Below, in pieces: positions 1 to 11,549 of a stretch of DNA of 64,000 nucleotides. The notes under the pieces were generated by a model that worked only from the letters and a program-made list of their open reading frames with translations, was not told the origin of the DNA and did no database searches. The stretch's first letter is position 1; each line of letters opens with the position of its first letter. This DNA comes from Bettongia penicillata ogilbyi. Lineage: Eukaryota > Chordata > Mammalia > Diprotodontia > Potoroidae. A program made the position numbers and the translations under genes. The DNA lies in contig JAJHZJ010000043.1 of NCBI GenBank assembly GCA_023548195.1, forward strand, positions 2,052,326 through 2,116,325. The letters are read 5' to 3'.

Positions 1-59
1 TACAGTTCTTCACAAAGACCTTTCTACATTTCCACTTTCATTTTCTCCCTTCCATACAC

Positions 60-350
60 TGTTCCAGTTAGTAACCCTGGTCTTCTAACCTGTTCCTCCA
101 CCTTCTGCCTCCTGGCTTCACTGGCTGCCTTTAGGACTAAGCTCCAGTCCCATGATCCACAGCACACCTTTCCCCAGGCCCCTCCTGTTGGCATCTTCCC
201 TTATAGATCACATTACATCTACTGAGCATCTACATGCTCTCCAGTGAAAATAGGATTTCCATGAGGGCACAGCTTGATTGGTTTTTACTCTTACATCTTC
301 AACATAGTACATAGTAGGAGCTTAATAAATGACTACGGACCAACTGGCTG
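60..350 (+). mobile_element. L2 LINE 3' end
   Basis: Pyrimidine-rich C-terminal coding remnant (cttcactggctgcc, then ccccaggcccctcc) followed by the L2-type ending 'catagtaggagcttaataa'. The order of motifs matches the L2 3' end on the plus strand. Old and diverged. Confidence 0.6.
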
Positions 351-960
351 ACTAGTGGACTGCCTGACTCCTCTCTCTGATTTTGAGAACCCTCAAGGCC
401 ATGGAACAGCATGTGTGCCAACTTACTGATAAGGAGCCCCGGGACCTTGAGCTTTCTGCTGACTTATACAGCTGATCTCTCACCGTGCTGTGGACCTGAG
501 TTGTGCATTTCTAGAGTCTGAGATGGTTTTGTTCTCCTTATTAAATTATGTACTCATTATCAGCAATAACCCATTTTTTAAAAGAGGGTTTTTAATAACA
601 TCAAAGTAAGTTAGCAGTATTTTTATCGACCATAGCAGGATTCTCCTGAGATCTGTAAAGGGCGGGAGGAGGTTCCACATTTGATTGATGATAACTGATT
701 ATTCTGCAATTAGGAAAGGCCCCCCAGTGTGCACAGATCTGCACATCCCACATGAAGGAGGCTTAATTTCCAACCTCAGGAGCTGAATTTCTAATGTATG
801 GAAAATAGGCATGCTAAAAGAGACAGTGAAACATTGGAGAACTTTTCCAAAAAAAAAAAAAAAACTGCACTTGTTGGGTGCTGGAGATAGAATGTGCTAG
901 AACTTCCTCTATTTCTTATACAAGCTGTCCATTTTCTCATTCCAGGAATATATATTGTAC
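351..960. other. Unassigned, mostly unique DNA
   Basis: No repeat or gene recognised. It contains a 16-base A run (849-864). The part at about 630-830 looks compositionally unlike decayed repeat and carries several homeodomain-type ATTA/TAAT cores; see findings. Confidence 0.4.
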
Positions 961-1292
961 ATTACTCTCCGCCCTGACATCCTAGACAAAATACCCTACT
1001 GTTTTTTCCACATATGTGATCCTCAGTCTCCCTTCTTTGTACTTTTGCACAGATTGTTTCCCACACCCTGAATTCCTTCCTCCTTATATTCCTTCCTCCA
1101 TCTAACAGGATCCCTGGCTCAATTCACCTCCTGCAGGAAACCTGTCCTGTGTCACCAAAGTACTTGCGATTTGCTTTGGAAATATTTCATTTTCTGTATT
1201 TTAAAAACTTACATGGCATATTCTGAGAGCTGGACCATTTCACATTTAATTTTGTGTTCCTACCTTCCAGCCAGCCAGTCTGGCATGTAATA
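960..1292 (+). mobile_element. L2 LINE 3' end
   Basis: A C-terminal L2-like stretch with 'cctgcaggaaacctgtcctg' (the L2 'caggaagccttccctg' motif) runs into 'ctggcatgtaatagttgctc', the equivalent of the L2 'ggcacatagtaggtgctc' ending. Confidence 0.55.
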
Positions 1293-1299
1293 GTTGCTC

Positions 1300-1600
1300 A
1301 GCCAATAAGGAAATATCAAGCACCTACTATGTTCCCATCACAGTGCTGAGTAAGAAGGATTCTAGAAGAAACAGTAATTAATCATTGCTATGGAGTAACT
1401 AATATTCTAATAGTGGAGACTATATGCAAACAATTAAATAATAATTTAATTAAGTAAGTTATAGACAGGGTGAGTAGGAAATAATTCACAGAAGGAAAGA
1501 CTTCCTGTTGAAGGTCAGATTTTGGTTGTGACTTGAAGGAAGCCAGGGAAGCCACCAGGTGGTGATGAGAAGGGAGAGCATCTCAAGTATTGAATAAATA
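1300..1600 (-). mobile_element. L2 LINE 3' end, inverted
   Basis: Opens with 'caagcacctactatgttccc', the reverse complement of the L2 terminus, and continues with the reversed C-terminal coding region (cttgaaggaagccaggga, gagaagggagagcatctc). It abuts the preceding plus-strand L2 3' end to 3' end. Confidence 0.55.
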
Positions 1601-1787
1601 GATGGATGGATGGCTGATTAGTTTGTGCCTTGTCTCCTCTTCTTTGTTCCTATGTGGTTGCCTCTACCTTCTGCTGAGTTGCCAAGAGGGGTTCTCATTT
1701 TGTTTTGTCCTATTTTTTTAGAGCACTAGGAGATGTAATTAAGTGGCAAATATCAATGAGAAGTAAATGAAAATAAAAGACTTGGGG

Positions 1788-1815
1788 CAGGGGGAGGAGC
1801 CAAGATGGTGGAGTA
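1788..1815 (+). promoter_or_regulatory. L1-type 5' end with YY1-like motif
   Basis: 'gccaagatggtgg' lies within the first ~20 bases of the element. In human L1 the equivalent 'caagatgg' motif binds YY1 and directs the start site of the internal promoter. The same motif opens the copies near 3985, 8046 and 17400. Binding here is inferred. Confidence 0.45.
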
Positions 1816-3398
1816 GAAAGATATACCTGCCATAGCTCTCCTCCCACATCCCATAAAATACCTATAAAAATGACTCTAAACAAATTCTAAAGCAGCAGAA
1901 GCCACAAAACGACAGAGTGAAGTTCAAGGCAGCCTGGAAGGCTGACAGGAAAGGTCTATCATACTGGGCTAAGAGTGGAATGCAGCCCATGGAGCATAAT
2001 GTAGCCTTGACTGGGCAGCATGGTTTAGACAGGACTGGAGCAGGCTTCAGGTCATTGAAACATGAGCAGAAACTGTGGTTCCCAGATTTCTCAACCCAAA
2101 AGCATCAAAGACAATTTCAAGGTCAGTGAGAAAGCTCTTTCACCAGGTTCAGAAGGGTGCAGGGTCTGGCCCTAGCCCTAGGCCCAGGTGGTGGCAGCCA
2201 CTGCAGAGGCAGCAGCAGCATCTATTTTTGGGAGCACTCAGGCTAAAGACCCTGGGGAAACTGAGCCACTGATCTGGATCTCAGCCCTGAGTGGTAACCT
2301 TGGAGTGAGGAGAAGCACTGGCTTGGTAGAGTTGGTGGAGGCTTTGCAGAAGATTCTGGGCAGAAAAACTTGTGGTTGCTCCCAGACCAGAGCACAGACC
2401 ACAGAGCACAGACCACAGAGTATACTCCTCTCCCTTGATTGTGCCACCTTGGAGAAACCGAGAATCTACAGGTCCCCGAAGTATACTCTCCACTTGACAA
2501 AGGACTCAAAAGTCAAGTAACTGGCTGGGAAAGTGCTCAAAAAAGGGAAAAAATAAGACTATAGAAGGTTACTTTCTTGGTGAACAAGTATTTTCTTCCA
2601 TACTTTCAGATGAGGAAGAACAAAGCATTCAGAGGAAGACATAAAAGTCAAGGCTTCTGCATCCAAAACCTCTAAAATAAATATGCAATGGCCTCAGCTC
2701 ATGGAAAAGCTCAAAAACCAAACAGCCAATAAGGGTTAGGGTTTGACTTAAGGAGGGAATAACATGCACACTCAATTTGGTATGAAAATCTATCTTACAT
2801 TATAGGAAAGTAGGGGAGAAGTGGATAAGTGGGGTGTGGGGAGGATGATAGAAGGAAGGGCAAAGGGGAGAAGGGAAAAATTAGAAGTAAACACTTTTGG
2901 AGAGGGACACATTCAAAAGAGAGAATAGAATAAATGGGGGCAGATAGGATGGAGGGAAATATGGTTAGTCTTTCACAACATGACTATCATGGAAGTCTTT
3001 TGTATGACTACACAGGTATGGCCTATATTGAATTGCTTGCTTTCTCAGTGGGGATAGGAAGGAGGAAGGGAGAGAAGTTTGAACTCAAGGTTTTAGAAAT
3101 GTTGAGAATTATTTTTGTGTGCAACTGGGAAATAAGAAATACAGATAATGAGATATAGAAATATATCTTGCCCTACAAGAAAAGAGAGAAGATGGGGATA
3201 AGGGAAGAGAGGCATGTGAGAGAAGAGAGGGCAGATTGGGAGAAGGGGTAATCAGAATGCATGGTGTCTTGGGGTGGGGGGAGGGGAGAGATGGGGAGAA
3301 AATTTGGAATTCAAAATCTTGTGTAACTGAATGTTGAAAACTAAGAATAAATAAAATTTCAAAAAATAAAAAATATACATACCAAAAAAAAAAAAAAA
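1788..3398 (+). mobile_element. HAL1 (half-L1), internally deleted short copy
   Basis: Starts with 'gggggaggagccaagatgg', the same type of 5' end as human L1. A 5' UTR of about 740 bases follows, then the start of ORF1 (near 2533) and a scrap of the coiled-coil segment at 2690-2720. The sequence then jumps directly into the purine-rich 3' UTR and ends in an A run (3384-3398). Compared with the copy at 17.4-20.2 kb, about 1.3 kb covering nearly all of ORF1 is missing. Flanks 'gaaaataaaagact' (1769) and 'gaaaataatagtcc' (3399) are a plausible target-site duplication, so the element probably inserted already shortened, or was deleted later inside intact ends. Confidence 0.75.
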
Positions 3399-3599
3399 GA
3401 AAATAATAGTCCATGATTGAGGTCTGGTGCACCAAAATCAGGAAAATATGACCTTTTCCAGGCCAGGAGCTGTAACATTTTCATGTTGCCCTTACTAATG
3501 CTAAATAAATGAATTTGGGATAGATAGAATTATGATTGAATGGAAGTGGGATATGACATTCTCTTCTGTTTTTTTCCTAGTTAGTAATTCAAAAAGTCC

Positions 3600-3975
3600 C
3601 CCATTTGTATCAACCTAGGTACTACATTTAGGAAGACCATTGATAAACTGAAGAATATTCATCAGTAGGTGACCAAGGGTAATGAAGAGATAATAAAACA
3701 TCCTGGATAACTGATTACGGACTGGTTGGATGTAATGAGATAATCAATTGAGATTCCAAGGAAAGTTTTAATATTCAGATGATTTGACTTACAGTAAGGG
3801 GGACTTCTCAGCTGCCTTGCAATATCTGAAAGTCATTGTGTGGAAGAGGAAATAGTCTTGTTCAATTTGTCCTTGGGAAAAAAAGAACAGGAGAAATGAA
3901 GGGATGGAAAAAATTTAAAAGCTTCAGCCCAAAAGAAACATAAATACCCTATTGATTGGAATTGCCAAGGGGTCC
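3600..3975 (+). mobile_element. CR1/L3-type LINE 3' end
   Basis: Decayed but ordered match to the CR1/L3 tail: 'tatctgaaagtcattgtgtg', 'gaagaggaaatagtcttgtt', then 'gtccttgggaaaaaaagaac', corresponding to the conserved '...tcatgtggaagagggattagacttgttc...' region. Confidence 0.5.
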
Positions 3976-3978
3976 AGA

Positions 3979-4135
3979 TCTTGGAATTGACAAGATGGCA
4001 GAGTAATAGTCTCCAACCAAAGTTCCCCAATGAGATACTCTCCAAAGAAGGTAATATGCCAGCGCTAAAGTAATTAAAGTTGCATCAGTGAAAGAAGAAA
4101 ACAGAAATACCACATAGACTAAAATGTGGTATAGC
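3979..4135 (+). mobile_element. L1/HAL1 5' UTR fragment
   Basis: 'gacaagatggcagagtaata' followed by 'ccccaatgagatactctcca' is the beginning of the L1/HAL1 5' UTR, cut off after about 150 bases. No ORF1 follows. Confidence 0.5.
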
Positions 4136-4740
4136 ATAGTCTGTGAAACCCTTAATACCTGGACTTCCCATTCACCCTTTTATTTCCCTACTCTATTAAA
4201 TATATCAGGCTTGAACAGTGCAAGCTCCTTCACAGGATGGTGTTTCATAGTGTGGTTGTGGTGACACCTTCATGGGGCCTCCAGCAATTACTTATTCTGA
4301 ACCCCACCCTGTACACATAATGAAAGATGAAAAACATTGATCTTGTCAGGACAAACAAAGGAAAGATGGTACGAATGTCTATGAGTGCATGGGGGAGAGG
4401 GTTGTATGTAATCCCAAGGCTTTCTAGAGAGGAAGAGGCTTACATGACAAAGGGAAAGAAGATAAGAAACAGAACTGCATTTGATCCTTTTCCATACAGT
4501 GTTTGCCCTGGTTAGGAACCCATCTAACTCCCACTCCTACCCAAGCCTTGATTAAAGGAAATTTTCTCCCATTTAGGGGGAAAAGTGTGTGCTACAGCAG
4601 TTAAAGGAAGAGGGCCAAAACAATTGGAGTGATAAGTAGAGACCAATGACTGAGTGGAGGTGGGGGGGGGCGGGGCGGGGAGAGAACAACTGGAAGGCAA
4701 AGCTTCCAAGTGAAAATGACTGATAAAAGGTGAGATTTCA
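4136..4740. other. Unassigned, with G-run cluster
   Basis: No family recognised. Contains three closely spaced G runs (about 4661-4680: ten G, C, four G, C, four G) that could form a G-quadruplex. Confidence 0.35.
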
Positions 4741-4789
4741 GCATAAAAACACACATTAATAATGCCTGTTTGAATACAAGTTCCCCATG

Positions 4790-5275
4790 TAATGGATTTG
4801 GAATATCTTGGACCCAAAGTAATGGTAATTATGAGAGTTAAAGATCTTCCCCACCCATTAATGGACCTGCCCATAGTTTGATTAGGAAAGATTTGTTTTG
4901 TATGAAGGAGCACACATTTTGTTAATTTCTGATGAGACACTGACTCTCAAGGGTTTTGATGTCCTCTGACTATGAAAAGTATAGAAATTATCTGTGGTGA
5001 GGTTTTACTTTGGGGTTTAGTTTTTGGAAGAAGATTTGCATGCCAGATGAGACTCTGGGCAACTGTGAAGGAGCCCCTCAGCTTTGAAAACCCAGATGCT
5101 GCTGTTTCTATCTCTGGTAACTATGTATGTATTGCTTATGATTGTACAGTTGGAAGCCCTGACTGTTGATCTTTATTTCTCTGTTTATATTTTCTCTGAA
5201 GTTCAAGGTGCTTACCTTTCCCCCTGAACTAAGTGAATGATATATGTGCTTAATTAAAGAAGATTGTTGACTTCC
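4790..5275 (+). mobile_element. LTR-like repeat, copy A
   Basis: About 450 bases align colinearly with 40155-40625. Shared blocks include 'taaagatcttcccc', 'gccagatgagactctgggca', 'cagctttgaaaacccagatg', 'ctctggtaactatgtatgta' and 'ttgatctttatttct'. It ends with an 'attaaa' poly(A)-type hexamer (5253) and a C run. Size, lack of coding potential and the hexamer near the end fit a solo LTR, but I cannot name the family and see no internal retroviral sequence. Confidence 0.5.
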
Positions 5276-5379
5276 CCCCCCAAAAAAAATAAGATATCAG
5301 AGTATAACTATTTTTAAATGGTCCTAACATAAAGAATAAGCATTGTATTTTGGAGAAAAGTTAAATATCCCTCGAACGC

Positions 5380-5412
5380 ATACACACACACACACATGCA
5401 CACAAAAACACA
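5380..5412. repeat. (CA)n microsatellite
   Basis: Short interrupted AC dinucleotide run. Confidence 0.8.
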
Positions 5413-5639
5413 TACAATGTAATAGAGAATTCTATGAATTCCCTTGTGATCAAGTAACAATATCAAGAAATGAAAGAAAATGTTACAAAGAAATACATAT
5501 TTTACAAGAAACTGTTAAGCTGGAAATTAGATATCAAAGATGTGAAGGCAAGTATTGACAGAACAAAGTGCTAGTCTATCAAACTTAGAATAAATGATTC
5601 TAAAGGTCTTGCCAAAGTAGTAAGACTCAGAAAAATGAA

Positions 5640-7617
5640 AATATTTCTAATTGAACAATACAGAAGTGAAAGAATAGCCAGAAGAAGAGAAAAAAGAGAT
5701 GAGTCTATTGCAAGGACACCTTCATTCTATGCAAACCAAAATGACTGACCTTCATATTGGTCAACAGAATGTGCATAAATAAATGAAGGATCATAGAAAA
5801 TGAGTATGCTTTTAAAAAATCTGTGTGGGCATGAAAGTCTGGAAACAAAGTACTAAGTAACAAGAAGTTTCCAAAGAGTAGGAATTACAAGCATCCAGTT
5901 AGATGTAGCAAAATTCAAAATCTATGAACTAATCTGGGAAGTTACATTATGTGTAAAAGAATGATAGATGATGAAAGAACACCACCAAAATGTATATGTG
6001 TCGCATGTCATAGCATCTAAATGCATAAAGGAAAAGATAACTGAATTGCAAACAGACAGCGAAAATGACACAATAACTTGAGAAGATTTTAATGTTCTTC
6101 TTCCTTAGCTGGACAAATTTAATGAAATGAGGAAAAGAAAGGAAAACAAAGAAAAATAAATGGAAGGTTGGAAAAGACAAATTAAGAAGATTGATGATGG
6201 CTTCCAAATGGGAACACAGAGTGACAGAAATCTTTCTCAAGGCAGCATGAAACATTGTTTTTAGTAGTTAGTAATGTTATTGGGGACAGATTAATGATGC
6301 ATAAGCTTTTAAAAGTACAAATACAAAGAATCTTTACAGACCATAGCACTATAAAATTATTATTGAATGCAAGGTATATAAGCCCAATTTAGAGCCTTGA
6401 GTGAAGATTTCATTATGGTGTCCCTAAATGAATGGTAAAAGAAGAAATCATCAAAATGATGAATATGAAAGAAAATGGTAACCATAAGAAAACATATCAA
6501 CATATCTGGGCTACAACTAAAACAGATCTCTGAAGGGAAAAAAAAATTCTACCTCTCAGAAAATGTATTAACAAAATGGGGCACAGGGGGGAAAGCAAGA
6601 ACAGGTTAAGTGGGCATCCAATGAAAGTTTAAAACAATAACAACAGCAAATAGATATTAGAAAACATACAAGTCCCAAATAAGCAAGACCTGGCTGTTTG
6701 AATGGCATCTCTCTCCATTGAAATGAGAGGTCCCCAAGGGGAGGACCCACATGATTTTCTTTCTTCATGTTTCCAACACTTAGACCATTTCTTAGCAAAG
6801 AATAAGCATTTAATAAATATACACTGATTTACTATTTGTAGTTAATAAGATAAATGAACTCTTAGTTAACATGACCAAGAAGAAAACAAATGCCACAAAA
6901 TTTAGAAAAAAGGTAAAATTATACAAAGCATAGAAAATAACTAGCAGAACCCACAACAAACAATCTAGGCTAGTAAAACTAAGTATATAAAAGAACATGA
7001 AGTTTCCCTCTAAAAATACAATTAACAGCCTATGAACTAGAGATTTGAAAAATGACTAAATTACAGAAAATGAAAGGAAATCATACCGAAATAAATTATT
7101 CTGGGTGGAAGAGGTGGAAATCTATGTTGCAAGTAATTTCAAAAGTGAATTCTATCAAATATTTTACTCAATAACTATACTATACAAAATAGACTGAAAT
7201 TTGATAAGGAAAGCATTAGAATAAATTTTTTTGTCAAACAAATAATGTTCTAATACCAAAATCATGGAAGGTTAATGCAAAAAAAGAAAATTCTAGATCC
7301 CAGTTTGATGAGAGAATATAGAAACAAACTTTCCAAAAAATAAAACACTTCCCAGCCAAGAACAACAATAATTATAGTAATAATTTTTTATGTATTACTT
7401 ATGACCAAGTTCAATTTATACCAGGGATGTAAGGATGATTCACTATGAAAACAAATAAAATAATGAATAGATGCAGGAAAACAATCTGAAAAAATAAAAA
7501 AATGCTTTTATGCATTCCAAGGCATGAAATGTTACATTAAATTTCACTAAAAGTACAAATCTGTAGCCCAAACCTAATGCTTTATGCAACAAGTGAACAC
7601 TAGAAGTTTTCCCAATA
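5640..7617 (+). mobile_element. Old L1, ORF2 endonuclease to RT N-terminal part (segment 1 of a split element)
   Basis: Translation in broken frames gives ORF2-like strings: endonuclease-domain 'EDFNVLLP.LDKFNEM' near 6085-6130 (L1 consensus G-D-F-N-x-P-L-S), and pre-RT/RT 'DQVQFIPGM' near 7400-7430 (consensus DQVGFIPGMQGW). Every frame has stops, so ORF2 is dead. The 5' UTR and ORF1 are absent, so the copy is 5'-truncated. It continues at about 7900 and again at 11550 after inserted elements. Confidence 0.65.
6715..6835 (+). mobile_element. L2-like 3' tail inside the old L1
   Basis: 'gtccccaaggggaggaccca' then 'aataagcatttaataaatat' resembles the L2 3' terminus. It interrupts the ORF2 alignment. 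Because L2 is older than most L1s, the assignment is tentative. Confidence 0.35.
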
Positions 7618-7860
7618 TTGTCACTGTTGCTGTTCAATTATGTCCAACTCTCTGGGGTTTTCTTGACAAAGATGTTGGAGCAGTTTTCCATTTCCTTCCC
7701 TAGCTCATTTGACAGATAAAGGACTGCAGTAAACAGAGTTGAGTGTCTTCCCCAGGGTCACACAGCTAGTGATTTTCTGAAGCCAGATTTGAACTCAGAA
7801 AGATGAGTTTTCCTGACTTGAAGTCCAGCACTGTATTCACTGCACCACCTACCTGCACTT
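7618..7860 (-). mobile_element. MAR1-type CORE/MIR SINE
   Basis: Read on the minus strand it has the tRNA-like start, then the CORE segment (reverse complement of 'ggtcacacagctagtgattt' and 'gaactcagaaagatgagttt') and a 3' part with 'tttccatttccttccctagc'. This is the common marsupial tRNA-CORE SINE. It sits within the RT region of the host L1. Confidence 0.75.
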
Positions 7861-7894
7861 TTTCAGATATACACAAATGTAAAGTTGAGATTTT

Positions 7895-8022
7895 TTGTGC
7901 CTCCATTTTTGACAGATTTAGAAATCCTCATAATAGTGATAAGAGAAAATAATTCAAGGTATGAACACCAACAAAGACAAAAAATATTCCCTGCTTGTAG
8001 AAGCCAAAAATGTTCATTAAAA
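7895..8022 (+). mobile_element. Old L1, segment 2 (RT region)
   Basis: 'LEIL..VIRENNSRYE' in a broken frame matches the L1 ORF2 stretch just after the 'LSPLLFNIV' motif. The next ORF2 residues are found at 11550, beyond the inserted HAL1 and L1 end. Confidence 0.45.
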
Positions 8023-8033
8023 AAAAAAAACAG

Positions 8034-10503
8034 GAGAGGAGGAGTCAAGATGGCAGAATAAAGGCAGACACTTTTCTGAGTCTCCCCAAATCCCTCCAAA
8101 TACTTTGAAATAATGCCTCTAAACAAATTCGAGAGTGAGAACCTCCAAGAGTGAAATAATTTCTAACTCATAATAACTTAGAAGACTGACAGGAAAGGTC
8201 TGTTGTATCAGGGTGAGAGAGGAGCACAGTCCAACATAGGCTGTGCCAGAGCAACCTGATCGATCCAGAACAGACTGGGTCCCAGGAAAGCAGAACCATG
8301 CCTGAGGGTGACTGAAACAGTGGCAGCAATGGCAGTTTCCAGACCTCTGAGCCCATATATGGTAAAGAGGTCAGAAGGAGATTTACAGGGATGCCTTTGT
8401 TGGCACCAAGGGGTAGGGCTCTGTTGCAATGCCTATACGTAGATCTGGGTGGCAGTCTTCAGTCTTAATACCACTGCAAGGAAGAGCACCACCACAGCAG
8501 AACTTTTGGTCTCAGCGGAGTAGGGACCTTGGTCACAGTTCCCGGGTTGAAAACAATGCTTGTGGTCACTTACAAACCAGTGCACAGTACAGGAGAGTAG
8601 TAAATATATTTCTTCCTAGATCATGTCACCTTGAAAGAGTCAAAATCTTACAGGTCCCTAGAATTACCTCTGAAAACAGCTGCACAAAAAACCTGAAACT
8701 TAGGACACTAGCCTCTCAACTTGGGAAGCAGAGTCCCACTTTGGCATCAAGCTAAAAGTCAATAAATAGACTGGAAAATGAGCAAATAAAAGAAAAAATA
8801 ATCAGACCACAGAAAGTTACTATGGTGACAAGAAAGATCAAAACACACACTCAAAAGAAGACATAAAGTCAAGATTTCCACATCTAAAGCTTCCAGGAAA
8901 AGTATGAATTGATCTCAGGCCATGGAAGAGCTCAAAAAGGATTTTAAAAATCAAGTAAGAGAGGCAGAGGAGGAACTGGGAAGAGAAATGAGAATGATGC
9001 AATAAAAACTTGAAAAAAGAGTCAACAGTTTGGCAAAGAAGGCACAAAAAATACTGAAGAAAATACCATCTTAAACCAATGAATAGGACAAATGGTAAAA
9101 GAGGCACAAAAATCCAATGAAGAGAAGAAGGCCTTGAAAAGCAAAATTGTCTAAGTAGAAAAAAAAAGATTTATAAATGTCCACTTAAGAGAAGAACTCC
9201 TTAAAAAGTAGAATTGGTCAAATGAAAAAAGAGGTACAGAAGCTTACTGAAGAAGAAAAGATCATTAAAAGTTAGAATTCGGTAAGTGGAAACTAACAAC
9301 TTCATGAGAAATCAAGAAAGAATAAAACAAAATCAAAAGAATGGAAAAAAAATTGAAGAAATTGTGAAATATTTCACTGGAAAAACAACTGACCCAGAAA
9401 ATAGATCCAGGAGAGATAGCTGAAGAATTACTGAACTACCTGAAAGCCATGATTGAAAAAAGAGCCAAGACATCATCATTCCAAAAGTTATCAGGGAAAA
9501 CTTCTCTGATATTCTAGAACTAGAGGGTAAAATAGAAAATGAAAGAATCCACCAACCACATCCTGAAAAAGATCCCAAAATGGAAACTCCTAGGAATATT
9601 ATAGCCAAATTTGAGACCTCCTAGATCAAGTAGAAAATACTGCAAGCAGCCAAAAAGAAACAATTCAAGTACCATGGAGCCACACACAAGCCAACACTTG
9701 ATTTTGCAGCTTCTACATTAAAGTATCAGAGATCTTGGAATGTAATTTTTCCAGAGGGCAAAAGAGCTAGGGTTACAACCCAGAATCACCTAGCCAGAAA
9801 AACTGAATATAATCTTTCAGGCGAAGAAGAGGATATTCAATGAAATACAGGACTCTCATTCTTGATGAAAAGATCGGAGTCGAATAGAAAATTTGACTTT
9901 CAAATACAAGATGCAAAAGAAGCATAAAAATGTAAAAGGAAAGAGAAATCATAAGATATTTGACAAAGTTAATTTTTTTTTTAATTTCCACATGACAAAA
10001 TATTTATAATTCCTAAAACTTTCTCATTATTAGGGAAGTCAGAAGGGGCATACATAGACAGAAAGAAGAGGTGTCAGTCAAATGTGATGGTATGATTATC
10101 TTAAAAAAATTAAATTAAGGGATGAGAAAGAATGCACTGGGACAAGGGGAAAAGGAAAGGTAGAATGGAATAAATTATCTGACACAAAAGAGTCCTGAAA
10201 GAAATTTCACAGTGGAGGGGGAAATGGAGGAAGTGGGGTGGGGAGCACATGAATCTTTCTCTTCTTGTAATTGACCCAAAGAGGAAATATACATAGTTGT
10301 GTGTAGAAATCAATCTTACCATACAGGATAACAGGAAGTGAAGGGGATACGAAAAGGGAGAGGTCATTTGGGGGAGATAAAAGAAGCAAAAAAATCCCAA
10401 ACATTTTTGAGAATGGACAAGATAAAAGGAAAAAGAGAATAAGATAAACAGGAGGAAAATAGGATGGAGGGAAATGCGTAATTGGTAATCATGACTGTGA
10501 AGA
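8034..10503 (+). mobile_element. HAL1 copy 2, 3' end missing
   Basis: Follows an A run. The 5' end reads 'ggaggagtcaagatggcaga', then a 5' UTR to about 8775, a degenerate ORF1 (8880-9917) and purine-rich 3' UTR. The 3' UTR stops near 10500 at 'taatcatgactgtgaag', about 400 bases before the end seen in other copies. It joins directly to L1 ORF2 sequence. It sits inside the old L1 (segments 5640-8022 and 11550-13440). Confidence 0.7.
8880..9917 (+). pseudogene. HAL1/L1 ORF1 remnant, dead
   Basis: Colinear with the open ORF1 at 18.1-19.2 kb. 'MEELKKDFKNQVREAEEEL' (coiled coil) is visible from about 8922, then an RRM-like region around 9400-9450 (Asn-rich 'ENRSRRDS' followed by a stop) and a C-terminal domain near 9590-9860 ('ETPRNIIAKFE', 'RITxPxKLxIIFQ'-like). 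Several in-frame stops and indels break it: 'atgcaataaaaacttg' near 9000 changes a Gln codon to stop, and 'gctgaagaattactg' at 9420 interrupts the RRM. It cannot make ORF1p. Confidence 0.65.
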
Positions 10504-10504
10504 A

Positions 10505-11545
10505 AAATTAAAGTGAATTTGTCTGATAAAGACTTCATTTCTCAAACAAAAACACGAGTTAAATTTATAGAAATAAGGGGCATTTTTCAATGTATAAATT
10601 GACATAAGCAGGCAGTTTTCAAAGTAATGAAATCTATCTATAGTCATGAGATGAAAATATTCTAAATAATTATTGATTAGAGAAATGCAAATTAAAGCAA
10701 CCATGAATTACTACCTCACATCTGTCAGACTGCCTAATACGACAAAAGGAAAATGACAAATATTGGAGGGGATGTGGGAAAATTTTTAAAAAATAATGTA
10801 CTATTGGTGAAGCTGTGCACTGATTCAACTGTTTTAGAGAGCAAATTGGAACTATGCCCAAAGGGTTATAAAGCCATGCATGCCCTTTGACCAAGCACTA
10901 CCAATGCTAAGTCCATATACCAAAGAGATTTTATCAAAAGGAAAAGGACATATGTATACAAAATCATTTGTAGCAGCTCTTCTAGTGGTGGCAAAGAATT
11001 GAAAATTGAGCGATATCTATCAACTGGGGAATGGCTGAACAAGTTCTTGTGTATGATTGTGATGAAATACATTTTGTTTCAAGAAACGATGAACAAGATG
11101 CTCTCAGAAATAGAATATGGAAAGACTTTCATGAACTGATGCAAAGTGCAATGAACAGGGCAAAAAGAACGTTGCACACAGTAACAAGATTATATAAGGA
11201 TCTACTATGAATAAGTTAGCTATTCTCAGTAATACCATTATTGTAGGACTTATGAGGAAAGTAGTATCCACATGAAGAGAAAGAACTGATAGATGCAGAT
11301 CAAAGATACTTTTTATTTTTTTATTGTTTTTCTTTGTTTCTGTTTTATTTCACAGAATAACTTACATGGAAACATGTTTTACATGAGTACACATGTTTGA
11401 CTTATGTCAAGTTGCTTGCCTTCTCAATGGGGGTAGAAGAGTGAGAGGGGAAAACTTGGAACTCAAAACTTAAAAACAAAGAATGTTAAAATTGTTTGTA
11501 CATGTAATTGGGAAAAATAAAATGTTAAATAAGATTTTAAAAGCT
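10505..11545 (+). mobile_element. L1 ORF2 C-terminus and 3' UTR
   Basis: Starts abruptly at 'FVSDKDFISQT' (L1 'SDKGLISRIY' region) and reads on through 'LLIREMQIKATM' (~10675), 'LSPYTKEILSKG' (~10910) and 'KSFVAALLVVAKN' (~10960) to the end of ORF2. The typical marsupial L1 3' UTR follows (11400-11540: 'gcttgccttctcaatggggg', 'tacatgtaattgggaaaaat'). Frames are broken. Left neighbour is HAL1 3' UTR with no poly(A) between them. Confidence 0.7.
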
Positions 11546-11549
11546 CAGA

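Noticed and set aside
4790..5275. Endogenous retrovirus provirus
   Set aside because: Only an LTR-like unit is seen; no gag, pol or env similarity and the two copies are far apart and in separate contexts.
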